A stretch of DNA of 50,392 nt, from positions 1 through 50,392 of the IMG/VR virus record IMGVR_UViG_3300021963_000182; one strand, 5' to 3'. Positions 8,543 through 16,506 of the stretch are shown here, in pieces; within the stretch, counting starts at the first letter, position 1, and each line of letters begins with the position of its first letter. The position numbers were made by a program, and so were the translations under genes. Under the pieces are notes generated by a model that ran no database searches, was not told the origin of the DNA, and saw nothing but the letters and a program-made list of their open reading frames with translations. This DNA is from a virus.

Positions 8543-9327
8543 TAATTTCCATTATAATTTACTTCTCGTTTATTGGTAAAGAAAAATTCTTTTTTTGCTG
8601 TTTCCACCCAGAATTTGGCTTCGTTTTCTGCTAGCTTTGTTTTTTCATCATTTTTATATAACCAGAATAATGAGTCTTCTCTTAAATTAACATGTCTGTA
8701 ACCAATTCTAGGAACAACCATAATTTTTGCCCCATTATGTGTAAGTCTTAATAAAAATTCATAACCAAAGGTTAATTTAACATTTTCTTTAAACCCACCA
8801 TTTTCTTTAACAACCTTTGTTTTATATAAACCGCCACTGATTTGATAACTTTGATATTCAAGTAAAACTTCGTTATCGATCATACCTTGTTTTTCCGAAA
8901 ACCCATATGCCCAAACAGATTCATTTGTGAAGTTTGTAAAATTACCCTCCTCATCAACATCTTTAACAATAGGTAAAAAAACATCAACATCCGCATTTTC
9001 TTTGATATGTTGATTAATAGACTTTAGCCATATTTTTTGATACTCATCATCAACTTCTAAAATTGAAAACCAATCTGTTTTACAATTATCTATACCCTCA
9101 TTTATTTGAGAACAAAAATCCGTATTTTTACTATGGTATTTGTATTCGATCTCTAGCTTTTTACCTAAGTCTACAGCCTCTAGGGCACCTTTTAATGTTG
9201 TAGGTGCAACGATCATTAGTTTAACATCGTTGTAAAATTCTTTTGCTGATTCTACAGCGTTTTGTAACATTAAATTATAATCATCGTCTAGTTTGTGAAC
9301 CGGTAAGATTATTGTTATATTTTTCAT
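8542..9327 (-). CDS. Glycosyltransferase, GT-A fold (family 2-like)
   Basis: A 261-residue protein with the GT2 pattern: an N-terminal MKNITIILPVHK strand, a nucleotide-binding region (DFCSQINEGIDNCKTDWFSI) and an acidic metal-site stretch EVDDEYQ (residues 91-97) at the place of the DxD motif. SGGLYKTKVVKENGGFKE followed by FGYEFLLRL corresponds to the acceptor-site GG and ED-like region. It would transfer a sugar from a nucleotide donor. Its ATG overlaps the stop of the upstream glycosyltransferase (ATGA), so the two probably work together. The acceptor (virion protein, phage DNA or host glycan) cannot be told from sequence. Confidence 0.8.
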   Translation of the reverse strand: MKNITIILPVHKLDDDYNLMLQNAVESAKEFYNDVKLMIVAPTTLKGALEAVDLGKKLEIEYKYHSKNTDFCSQINEGIDNCKTDWFSILEVDDEYQKIWLKSINQHIKENADVDVFLPIVKDVDEEGNFTNFTNESVWAYGFSEKQGMIDNEVLLEYQSYQISGGLYKTKVVKENGGFKENVKLTFGYEFLLRLTHNGAKIMVVPRIGYRHVNLREDSLFWLYKNDEKTKLAENEAKFWVETAKKEFFFTNKREVNYNGN

Positions 9328-10391
9328 ACAGTTTCTTCTTGTTTTAATTTTTCTAATCCTTTTAAAATCGTTTCTTTTCTTTTAGAATTAAATGATTCAA
9401 AAATGTTAATGGTATTGTTTTTTGTTATTTCTTTATTATATGGTAATAAGGTTTCTTGCATTTTTTGTTTTACATCATCATTAATTTCAACACCCTCTAA
9501 CCAAGCTAAACAATATGTGCCTAGTAATTCAATAAGTTTACTTTCATCATATGTCCACATACCATTTTCAGATAACCAATCAGGTTCTGTCATTGGTATT
9601 TTACCAATAATTGGTACACCCGATTTCATAGACTCTAATGGAAAAGTTCCAAAAGTACTATCATCATCTAACCATAATGAAACAAAACATTCCTTTAATC
9701 CTTCAGCAAATTCTGAATTTGACATTTGAACCATATCTCTAAATGTAACCCATCTTAGTTGTGGATATTTTAAATAGAATTCAGATATTAGTTTTCTATG
9801 TTTAACCCTATCTCTACAACTAATAGCAATAAAAGGTTTTGATGGGGACGTAGGTACACTAAAATGATCCTCAATAACAGGAGGAATAATAAAGACTAAA
9901 GATTCTGGAAAGTATTCTAAAATATATTTTTTAGCTGATTCTGTTGTTGTGATAACTTTATCAAAGCCAAAATCACTAAATCTACTTCCAATAGATAGTG
10001 TGTCAAACATGTATTCTTTTTGTTGAACTAACATTATTTTAGTACATCTAACATTCGCTAATTGTTGTAAAACGTTAGCATAACTTTCTGGTACAACGAG
10101 AATATCGTCAATACTCATTTCTACCTTATCTTCCTTAATTGATACTACTGGTATTTCTTTATAAGAATCTCCAAGCCACGCTGATACCCCACTATACTTT
10201 GAGTCTTCAACGAGTATCTTGGCATTCATACCTGCTTGTTTTAAATATAATGCCATATCATAGATATGTTTAACTGAAGCCCTAGCATTACCTTTAGTGT
10301 CATAACACAAAAAATAAATCGCATTTTCTTTGGATTCAATTCTGGTTAGAGCGTCTTCTAATTTTTCGATGTTTTTTAATTTTTCACTCAT
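9324..10391 (-). CDS. Glycosyltransferase, GT-B fold (GT4-like)
   Basis: A 355-residue protein with a two-domain GT-B layout. The N-terminal half begins with AIYFLCYDTKGNARASVKHI, where a Gly-rich turn follows the first strand. The C-terminal half has FIAISCRDRVKHRKLI and the donor-binding FGTFPLESMKSGVPIIG (about residues 247-263), which fits the E-x7-E-like region of GT4 enzymes (only the first Glu is clear). It overlaps the downstream GT2-like gene by 4 bases. It is one of three glycosyltransferases in the window. Substrate unknown. Confidence 0.75.
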   Translation of the reverse strand: MSEKLKNIEKLEDALTRIESKENAIYFLCYDTKGNARASVKHIYDMALYLKQAGMNAKILVEDSKYSGVSAWLGDSYKEIPVVSIKEDKVEMSIDDILVVPESYANVLQQLANVRCTKIMLVQQKEYMFDTLSIGSRFSDFGFDKVITTTESAKKYILEYFPESLVFIIPPVIEDHFSVPTSPSKPFIAISCRDRVKHRKLISEFYLKYPQLRWVTFRDMVQMSNSEFAEGLKECFVSLWLDDDSTFGTFPLESMKSGVPIIGKIPMTEPDWLSENGMWTYDESKLIELLGTYCLAWLEGVEINDDVKQKMQETLLPYNKEITKNNTINIFESFNSKRKETILKGLEKLKQEETV

Positions 10392-10395
10392 TTTT

Positions 10396-10680
10396 TTATA
10401 TTTCTTCGTTTATTATTCCGTATTGTATTAGGGTATTAAAAGCAAGATTAAATGATAATGATCCCGGCCCATCTTTTAAAGAAGAAAGCATATCATCTTC
10501 ACCTTCGTCTTCAAATTCATTTAATACTCTATCTAACATCATTTTTATTAACTCATATTTAAAAACGTTTATTTCAATAACGTCTTTACCCTCCTCGTCA
10601 CTTATTGTGCCGCCTGTTCTACATTTTTCAACGATTCCGTCGATATCAATGTAATAATCTTTTCCATGAAACTTATGCAT
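10396..10680 (-). CDS. Hypothetical small acidic protein
   Basis: A 94-residue acidic protein (YYIDIDGIVEKCR near the N-terminus, FEDEGEDDMLSSLKDGPGS in the middle). It overlaps the end of the HAD-like gene by 8 bases and is followed 5 bases later by the GT-B gene, so it sits in one operon with them. No domain recognised. Confidence 0.55.
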   Translation of the reverse strand: MHKFHGKDYYIDIDGIVEKCRTGGTISDEEGKDVIEINVFKYELIKMMLDRVLNEFEDEGEDDMLSSLKDGPGSLSFNLAFNTLIQYGIINEEI

Positions 10681-11305
10681 CTAATTGTTTTTGTTCGTCT
10701 TTATTGAATATAATATTGTTTTGATTATCAATATTAATATCACTTAATTTATTAATTTTTTTCTCGTAAGTAAAGAAATTGTTATAGGTTGTTTCAAATA
10801 ATATAAATTCTTTATTATCTGGTTTTAAATCTAAAATTCTTTTAGAATCAGATATCCATACATCAGCTTTATCCCATTCTTGACTAATATTTTCACTTAA
10901 AATAAATTTAATATTATTGGGCATAAAACCACTTCTAGCTAAGAAAAATAATGTTGCTGGTTTTGCTTTAGCATATTCATCCAAACCGACTAAATAAACG
11001 TCATGATCTTTATAATCAAAGACAAATTTATTAAATTCGTTATACACGTTGATATAACTAACTGGAGAGTGGCCATAGAGTTCCATTGGATATTCTATGT
11101 ACTGAAAGTGATCGCTTTGCTCTTTAGATTGAAAAGCAAAATGATCTGTTAGGTTTAAATTAGTGATTGGATCAGTAATTTTATATTCAAAAGTATCTGT
11201 TGATCCTTCCTCTTCATCAACATTTATGTAAGCATTTTCATAATGATAATGAAACCTGTTTACAAAATTACGTAAAACCCCATCGATTGAAATATAGATA
11301 TTCAT
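10673..11305 (-). CDS. HAD-like protein lacking the nucleophile aspartate
   Basis: A 210-residue protein with a HAD-type N-terminus: YISIDGVLRNF (residues 4-14) lines up with the DxDGVL motif I, but the first, nucleophilic Asp is Ser6; Asp8 remains. A later segment KADVWISDSKRILDLKP fits the HAD motif IV position, where DD or GDxxxD is usual and here S-D-S is seen. The fold is therefore probably a HAD phosphatase, but phosphatase activity is doubtful. It is the first gene of the group that continues with the two glycosyltransferases. It might be a regulator or a binding protein. Confidence 0.6.
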   Translation of the reverse strand: MNIYISIDGVLRNFVNRFHYHYENAYINVDEEEGSTDTFEYKITDPITNLNLTDHFAFQSKEQSDHFQYIEYPMELYGHSPVSYINVYNEFNKFVFDYKDHDVYLVGLDEYAKAKPATLFFLARSGFMPNNIKFILSENISQEWDKADVWISDSKRILDLKPDNKEFILFETTYNNFFTYEKKINKLSDINIDNQNNIIFNKDEQKQLDA

Positions 11306-11348
11306 ATTCCAAAAGATAGGGTTTATTTTAAAAAAAGTAAATGAGTAA

Positions 11349-12062
11349 TTACTCGTATCTATTTAATATTTCACCAATGATTGGGTTTCTAACAATATCC
11401 TCATGTCCAAATTCAAAAACACCAATTCCTCTAACGCCGTCTAATCTTTTTTTGGCGTCATATAATCCTGATTTCGTTTTATCTTTATATTTGTCAGATT
11501 GTTCTAGATCTCCAGATAAGAAAAATTTAGAATTAAAACCAATACGGGTTAATAGTAATTTTATTTGAGACGGAGTGGCATTCTGGGCTTCTTCAAAAAC
11601 TAGAATTGTATTATCAACATTCCATCCTCTCATATATGCTAATGCAGCAACTTCGATATAACCCTCATCTTTTAGTTGTTCTCTAGCTTCTTTACCGATT
11701 ATTTTATTTAGTAAATAATATGATGGATAAATGTAGGGATCTAATTTTTCTTCTAGTCCACCAGGTAAAGAACCTAATTTTTCTTCAGCTTCAACGGCCG
11801 GTCTAACTATGATGATTTTTTCAAATTTATTATCATCATCATGTAGTAAATCTACAGCCCTTTTCATTGCTATATATGATTTACCAACACCAGCGGGACC
11901 AAAACATAACGTTATTTGGTTTTCGCCTAAAATATCCCAATATTTTTCTTGATTTTTAGTAAGGAACTTTTCTTTTGGTTTTTTGATGATTTCTCTAATT
12001 CTCTGCTTATGTGGTATTTTCTTTTCTTCTACTAGTCCTGGTTTTGTTTTCGACTTAATCAA
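11349..12062 (-). CDS. phoH: PhoH-like ATPase
   Basis: A 237-residue P-loop ATPase of the PhoH family: Walker A GPAGVGKS (residues 55-62), the PhoH-specific IIIVRPAVEAEEKLGSLPG and AYMRGWNVDNTILVFEEAQN (Walker B), and LTRIGFNSKFFLSGDLEQSD. PhoH-like genes are frequent in marine phages; the role is uncertain, and links with phosphate stress and RNA handling have been proposed. Translation appears to start at TTG (12060-12062), because the next in-frame Met lies beyond Walker A. A TATTTATA octamer lies 36 bases upstream. A 12-base palindrome, GAGTAATTACTC (11343-11354), spans the stop codon. Confidence 0.9.
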   Translation of the reverse strand: MIKSKTKPGLVEEKKIPHKQRIREIIKKPKEKFLTKNQEKYWDILGENQITLCFGPAGVGKSYIAMKRAVDLLHDDDNKFEKIIIVRPAVEAEEKLGSLPGGLEEKLDPYIYPSYYLLNKIIGKEAREQLKDEGYIEVAALAYMRGWNVDNTILVFEEAQNATPSQIKLLLTRIGFNSKFFLSGDLEQSDKYKDKTKSGLYDAKKRLDGVRGIGVFEFGHEDIVRNPIIGEILNRYE

Positions 12063-12098
12063 GTTGTTTGAGTTTTAATTTACGATTATTGTCACACT

Positions 12099-12106
12099 TA
12101 TAAATA
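12099..12106 (-). promoter_or_regulatory. Late-promoter-like octamer TATTTATA
   Basis: GATATTTATAAG on the coding strand directly after the dUTPase stop and 36 bases before the TTG start of the PhoH-like gene. Confidence 0.45.
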
Positions 12107-12724
12107 TCACTTAATTCCACTAGAATTAAATCCACCATCACCTCTTAAGGTTTCATTAATCACCTCTGTTTTAGCTAAAATAATCTTACCCTCACCGAAC
12201 ACTGGCATAATCACGGCTTGTGCAATTCTGTCACCTTTTTGTATTGTAAACGGCTCTTCTCCTAGATTAATTAACGGAATCTTAACTTCTCCTCTATAAT
12301 GACTATCAACTGTTCCTGGGCTATTTAAAACAGTAATGCCATTTTTTATGGCTAAACCACTTCTTGGTCTAACTTGTATTTCTGTACCTTTTTCTAATTC
12401 AAAATATAGTCCAGTTGGGACTAAAACTCTTTTCAAAGGGTTTAAAACGATTGGTTCATCAATATCCGCTCTAAGATCAAACCCACTATCACCCTCGTAC
12501 GCAAATTTTGGATCTTCATTGGTAGATTTATTTATATATTTAACCGAAAGTTTTGAATATTCCTCTTTCTGTGCATTATAAATTTCATTATTTAAATCAT
12601 CCAATGTTAAATTTATTTGCTTGGCTAATTCTTCATCAATTGTATCATCAGTATCATCTACCGATAATAGTTTTTCATACTCTTTTAATTTATCTAGAAT
12701 TTCTTGAAAATTACCTTGTTCCAT
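12107..12724 (-). CDS. dut: dUTPase (deoxyuridine triphosphatase)
   Basis: A 205-residue trimeric-type dUTPase, which hydrolyses dUTP to dUMP and pyrophosphate, keeping uracil out of DNA and feeding dTMP synthesis. All five motifs are visible: DSGFDLRA (79-86), RPRSGLAIKNG (119-129), GTVDSHYRGEVKIPLINLG (137-155), RIAQAVI (166-172) and RGDGGFNSSG (194-203). The first 55 residues are an extra, mostly acidic helical extension compared with the usual ~150-residue enzyme. Its start overlaps the HD-domain gene by 14 bases, so the two are probably co-translated. Confidence 0.93.
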   Translation of the reverse strand: MEQGNFQEILDKLKEYEKLLSVDDTDDTIDEELAKQINLTLDDLNNEIYNAQKEEYSKLSVKYINKSTNEDPKFAYEGDSGFDLRADIDEPIVLNPLKRVLVPTGLYFELEKGTEIQVRPRSGLAIKNGITVLNSPGTVDSHYRGEVKIPLINLGEEPFTIQKGDRIAQAVIMPVFGEGKIILAKTEVINETLRGDGGFNSSGIK

Positions 12725-13280
12725 ATTTTTCTTCTATTAATGCTAATTCAAATCCGTGTTTCATTACTTGGCTTAAAATTAATGAATGCCATTTGGCCAT
12801 TTTATCATCAGAATCTTTGTCTATGTTTATAATCGCTTGGTATTCATCTTCTTCTAACGAACAACCATATTTGGTTGCATAGTAAACACTTCTTTCTCCA
12901 ACTTTAAGAGCTGTCATTCCTTCTGAATTATAAACGTACATTTTACCTAAATTGGTTCTATGCCATTCACTATCATTCATTTTAAAAAGAAACACTTTTC
13001 CTATTTGAGAGAGAAAAACGGTTTTTATTATTTTTTCTTTATTTAATTTTATTTTTTCTGGTAGAATATCGTTTATGTTTAATGAGTACTTACAAACCTT
13101 CATTAAATGATCTAATAGACCTCCAGGATAGCAACCATATAAATCTAAAGAAGGAGAAGCTGGGGCATGATAAAAATCACTCCCCAGAAACTCCTCTAAC
13201 TCTTTTGTAAAAATATTATACCTTAGGTTAGTTTCTTGAAATTTTTCTTTATTTTTTTCAATCCTATCCTTAGATATCAT
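12711..13280 (-). CDS. HD-domain-like protein with altered metal site
   Basis: A 189-residue protein resembling phage HD-domain proteins: CYPGGLLDHLMKVCKYSLNI gives the first His helix, and SQIGKVFLFK lines up with the HDxGK motif, but the HD pair reads SQ. YNSEGMTALKVGERSVYYAT and EDEYQAIINIDKD continue the family pattern, and KWHSLILSQVMKHGFELA supplies a C-terminal His. With the HD dyad lost, nucleotide phosphohydrolase activity is uncertain. It lies directly upstream of dUTPase, suggesting a nucleotide-related role or a partner function. Confidence in the fold is moderate. Confidence 0.65.
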   Translation of the reverse strand: MISKDRIEKNKEKFQETNLRYNIFTKELEEFLGSDFYHAPASPSLDLYGCYPGGLLDHLMKVCKYSLNINDILPEKIKLNKEKIIKTVFLSQIGKVFLFKMNDSEWHRTNLGKMYVYNSEGMTALKVGERSVYYATKYGCSLEEDEYQAIINIDKDSDDKMAKWHSLILSQVMKHGFELALIEEKYGTR

Positions 13281-13283
13281 ATT

Positions 13284-13514
13284 TTATTTGTAATATTCTG
13301 GTGTGTTTTTTTCATCAATGACACACTCAATTTGCATCTTAGAGACGCTTAGGCTCTCACTACCTCTGATATCACCAGATCGATACTTGGCAGCAACGAT
13401 AGTTGCTTCTTCTACAGAGTTAGCTTGCAACACATACTTAACTTTTTTAATTCTTGGGTTACCTTCTCTGTCCGTTTGTTCGGTTTCGTAACCAATTGTA
13501 ATTAGATAATACAT
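13284..13514 (-). CDS. DUF4494-like small protein
   Basis: A 76-residue protein. YYLITIGYETEQTDREG, then KVKYVLQANSVEEATIVAAK, matches the layout of DUF4494, a family found mostly in Bacteroidota and their phages: a beta strand, a basic stretch, then a short helix with the EAE/EAT pattern. Function unknown. It is the first gene of the HD-like and dUTPase operon, and has a host-type promoter 26 bases upstream. Confidence 0.6.
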   Translation of the reverse strand: MYYLITIGYETEQTDREGNPRIKKVKYVLQANSVEEATIVAAKYRSGDIRGSESLSVSKMQIECVIDEKNTPEYYK

Positions 13515-13539
13515 AATTTTTATATTTTATTGTTCGTTA

Positions 13540-13571
13540 CTAATATAGATGATTTAATTTATAAAAACAAA
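13540..13571 (-). promoter_or_regulatory. Host-type Bacteroidota promoter TTTG-N20-TATATTAG
   Basis: On the minus strand TTTG (13568-13571) is followed after 20 bases by TATATTAG (13540-13547), one mismatch from the TAnnTTTG consensus. The predicted start is about 20 bases before the ATG at 13514. It would drive the DUF4494-like, HD-like and dUTPase genes, probably early. Confidence 0.5.
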
Positions 13572-13582
13572 AAAAGTAACAA

Positions 13583-14812
13583 TTATTTGGTGGTAATTAA
13601 TTTTAAAAACTCAACCCTATCATCACACACCTTTTTTAAGGAGTAATTAACCTTAACGGTTTCATATAGTCTGTTACCTAAGTCTTGAACTAAATTAGGG
13701 TTATTGACTAGCCTTTTCATATGTTTAGCCCAATCTTTGTGGTTTTTTCTAGGTGAAACCACAAGCGCGTTACCTTTATCGTTGAATACACCATTGTCAA
13801 CCGCCGACACTAAATCTATTGTATATGGGTTAGTTTCACTTGCGATAATTGCTTTTTTATGAAATCCGGCTTCAATAACTTTTAATTGAGATTTGCACGA
13901 ATTAAAAAAAGATTCAACAAGTGGAGCTAACGATACATCAAAATAGTTGTAGTTCATAGCATACTTGCTAACTTCTTGTGTCCATCTTCTAACATAAGGA
14001 ACATCCATTGATTCGTAATCAATTTGTTTAAATGATGTTAAGTGGTTCTTATAGTTCTCGTCTAATACTTTATATGAGTTTGTAAAAATACTCTCATATT
14101 TGCTCCAAACCGTTTCGTGTGGCATAATTGGTCTTTGTCTTTGTTGACCAGTTGATTTGTCTATTTCTGTGACGCTTCCTCTAATATCAAAACCGCATAA
14201 AACAAACTGTGTTTTATTTAAATCGGTGCTTTGTATACTTTCAATTCCAGATTTTAATAATTCAATATCATGTAAGTGAGATGAACCGCCTAACCAGCCA
14301 AATCTTAATCTATCGGATTGAATTGGATTTGGTTTAAATTGTGGTTCGTTTTCATCAACCGCATTTGGGAAAACAAAAATATTTTTTGTTAGGTTTAACC
14401 TTTTTTTGATTTCATTAGCAAAAAATGGTGTTGTACACGTGATGTAGTCAACTAGCTTTAATAGTTCAGCCTTTTTTTCACCAACTTTAGCAAGTCTTAT
14501 TTGTTCATATAGTGGGTGTCTTTGATCAACGGTCCAAAAGTCATCAATATCCATTACTGTTTTAATTCCTTTGGCTTTTAACCACTTAACTCTTTCTACG
14601 TTTCTTTCGTGATTAACCTGATGAATGAAGCTATGAAAAATGACAACATCGTAATTATCGAAAACAGCATCGTTGTCTTCTAAGTTCATAACAATATCAA
14701 CATGAATATCATTATTAAAATTGTTACCAATAAATTTAAATGGATCTAATATCCTGTATTTCCCAACTCCGTGAGCGTCTGATGGAATGGCTAAAACTCT
14801 TACTTTTGACAT
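13583..14812 (-). CDS. Glycosyltransferase, GT-B fold (GT4-like)
   Basis: A 409-residue protein starting VRVLAIPSDAHGVGKYRILD, a typical first strand and Gly-loop of GT-B enzymes. YDVVIFHSF and VMDIDDFWTV follow in the N-terminal domain, then IFVFPNAVDE at the interdomain linker, LRFGWLGGSSHLHDIELL at the donor domain, and CKSQLKVIEAGFHKKAIIAS as the E-containing donor-binding helix. It is the third glycosyltransferase of the window and is not in the same tight operon as the other two. Acceptor unknown; phage surface decoration or host glycan change are both possible. Confidence 0.8.
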   Translation of the reverse strand: MSKVRVLAIPSDAHGVGKYRILDPFKFIGNNFNNDIHVDIVMNLEDNDAVFDNYDVVIFHSFIHQVNHERNVERVKWLKAKGIKTVMDIDDFWTVDQRHPLYEQIRLAKVGEKKAELLKLVDYITCTTPFFANEIKKRLNLTKNIFVFPNAVDENEPQFKPNPIQSDRLRFGWLGGSSHLHDIELLKSGIESIQSTDLNKTQFVLCGFDIRGSVTEIDKSTGQQRQRPIMPHETVWSKYESIFTNSYKVLDENYKNHLTSFKQIDYESMDVPYVRRWTQEVSKYAMNYNYFDVSLAPLVESFFNSCKSQLKVIEAGFHKKAIIASETNPYTIDLVSAVDNGVFNDKGNALVVSPRKNHKDWAKHMKRLVNNPNLVQDLGNRLYETVKVNYSLKKVCDDRVEFLKLITTK

Positions 14813-14830
14813 ATATTAATATTATATGTC
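14808..14830. repeat. Inverted repeat over the glycosyltransferase start
   Basis: GACATATA and TATATGTC are exact 8-base arms around a 7-base loop. The ATG of the glycosyltransferase gene (14810-14812) lies in one arm, so a hairpin in the mRNA would hide the start codon. It could also be an operator. No late octamer is present here. Confidence 0.4.
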
Positions 14831-14860
14831 TAGTATAAGGGATTAAAAAATAAAAGTAAA

Positions 14861-15460
14861 TTACTTCGCTTTATTTACACCAGTGATTTTACCCTTAAAA
14901 ATAGAATCACCAACCTTTAACACCAAATTTTCATTAATCGATGCTGTTGTAGATGCACTAAGGATTTGATTTAATTTTTCATCCATCACTTTGCGAACTG
15001 TGTTTTCAATAAGAACTGCGATTGCGTTCATATCAACATTACCAGCTGTAGTTGTACTTGGGGCTTGTCTTTGCTGTGGCTGTGTTTTTTTAGAAGGGAC
15101 ACCTTCTTGTTCCATTAATCTCTTTGCCCCTTTTATAAAATCCATGTCCAGTGTTTCATTTAATGAAATTTGCGGCATTTGTTGTATTGGATTCTCCCTC
15201 ATAGCTTTTTTGATTGCATCGGGTAATTTGGAGTTTTCTATTTTATCAAAATTAACCGGGGCTGATACATTTCTTGTCTCGGATAATGGTGGCATATTAT
15301 TTGTATGAATATATTCTTCTGGATCATTCATTAATACTTGCTCATTAACGTGACCTCTCTCGAAATTACCCGTATCTACTTTATTCATTATCTTTTTTGC
15401 TTGCGCCAATTTTTGCATCAAATCGTTTGAACTAATTGGGCCGGTATTTAATTGTGTCAT
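14861..15460 (-). CDS. Hypothetical virion-type protein
   Basis: A 199-residue protein of low complexity in the middle (KKTQPQQRQAPSTTTAGN) flanked by helical parts. Residues about 78-95 (LPDAIKKAMRENPI) form a short motif seen in several marine phage proteins. The C-terminal 65 residues (IAVLIENTVRKVMDEKLNQI, then LKVGDSIFKGKITGVNK) combine a coiled coil with a small beta hairpin. It has its own late-promoter-like octamer. Likely a minor head or scaffold-type protein, by inference only. Confidence 0.55.
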   Translation of the reverse strand: MTQLNTGPISSNDLMQKLAQAKKIMNKVDTGNFERGHVNEQVLMNDPEEYIHTNNMPPLSETRNVSAPVNFDKIENSKLPDAIKKAMRENPIQQMPQISLNETLDMDFIKGAKRLMEQEGVPSKKTQPQQRQAPSTTTAGNVDMNAIAVLIENTVRKVMDEKLNQILSASTTASINENLVLKVGDSIFKGKITGVNKAK

Positions 15461-15463
15461 ATT

Positions 15464-15471
15464 AATAAATA
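15464..15471 (-). promoter_or_regulatory. Late-promoter-like octamer TATTTATT
   Basis: ATATTTATTAAT on the coding strand, ending 3 bases before the ATG at 15460. Confidence 0.5.
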
Positions 15472-15497
15472 TATTCTAATTATAACCAAAAATAAAG

Positions 15498-16505
15498 TTA
15501 AAAATACGAAATAAGTTTTTTAACTCTATGAACAAAAGATTCACTTAGATCATATCGATTTTCATCTTCTGGACTTTTGTTTGGTTTTTCAGTTTTTTTA
15601 GGTTCTGGTAGTTTAGTTTTATCTGTAGATTGATTTGGTTCGTTTGGTTTTTTAGTTGGTTTTTTAGTTGGTTCTGGTATGTTAATTTCTGGTTCTGTTT
15701 TAATGGCTCTATTAGCACTTAAAAATTTCTGAACATTAACATTTTTCATATCGACACCAGACTGTGCAATTTGATTAACTAGATCATCAATCTTAACTAC
15801 TAGTTCCTTTTTCTTTGCTGTTAAATCTTTTAATGTGTTTAAAAGAGGTTCTGCTTCCGGAGTATCTTTAACTTGTTTGTATTTTTCGTTTGTTGATTTT
15901 AAATCAGAAACAATCTTTGCCAAATCATTTTGTGCTGTTGTCATTTCTTTATCAAAATTTCTGGTTGTTTTTGTTACTCCAGGTTTTTTTGTTGGTTTTA
16001 CTGGTTCAGCTTTAGGGGCTACAACTTTTGGCTCCGGTTTTACTTTTGGTTCTTTTGGTTTAGCTGAGAAATCAGTACTAACATATGTTACACTCATTGA
16101 CTTGTCATCACCACCACCGTTAAATTTTTCTCTAGGGGTATCAAAAGTTTCATCTTTTAAAACGTTAACATTATTCATTCTTACTGCCAAAAATGTTCTC
16201 CAACCATAATTTGCTTTTTCGTTTCCAACATTACTAGGTGTTCCTCTTTTTGATACCGAAGGATTATCGATCCACGCTCTAACAACAAGTCTACCTTTTT
16301 TATTTAATCCTAATGCAACGGGCTCCGCTTTTACACGATAACCAGCCCTTACACTTGTTTTTTTAGGTTTTCTTGGGCCAGTATAGAAAAAACTAATAGG
16401 ATGCCTATTTGTAATAGCATCCACTAAAGGTTTATTTTTAGTTGTTTTAAGAACAAGATCATTTTGTTCTTCTAGTATATCAATATAGTATTCGTTTAAT
16501 GTCAT
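15498..16505 (-). CDS. WYL-like domain protein with Lys/Pro-rich tail
   Basis: A 335-residue protein starting MTLNEYYI at 16505, one base after the upstream stop; an extended in-frame start at 16538 would overlap that gene. Residues about 25-130 (AITNRHPISFFYTGPRK, then GYRVKAEPVALGLNKKGRLV and VRAWIDNP, ending with WRTFLAVRMNNVNVL) follow the WYL pattern: a strand, an EPVALG turn, a second strand, and a W-R-x-F-x-x-x-R-x-x segment. There is no N-terminal helix-turn-helix, unlike WYL transcription regulators. The rest is Lys/Pro/Glu linkers around a coiled coil (LKDLTAKKKELVVKIDDLV). Probably virion-associated. Confidence 0.55.
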   Translation of the reverse strand: MTLNEYYIDILEEQNDLVLKTTKNKPLVDAITNRHPISFFYTGPRKPKKTSVRAGYRVKAEPVALGLNKKGRLVVRAWIDNPSVSKRGTPSNVGNEKANYGWRTFLAVRMNNVNVLKDETFDTPREKFNGGGDDKSMSVTYVSTDFSAKPKEPKVKPEPKVVAPKAEPVKPTKKPGVTKTTRNFDKEMTTAQNDLAKIVSDLKSTNEKYKQVKDTPEAEPLLNTLKDLTAKKKELVVKIDDLVNQIAQSGVDMKNVNVQKFLSANRAIKTEPEINIPEPTKKPTKKPNEPNQSTDKTKLPEPKKTEKPNKSPEDENRYDLSESFVHRVKKLISYF

Positions 16506-16506
16506 A

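Noticed and set aside
12553-12882. + strand reading frame across dUTPase and HD-like genes
   Set aside because: It lies opposite two well-supported genes and has an improbable Leu/Tyr/His-rich composition.
15498-16505. WYL transcription regulator
   Set aside because: No helix-turn-helix and the tail is a Lys/Pro-rich virion-type linker, so a regulator call would be unsupported.
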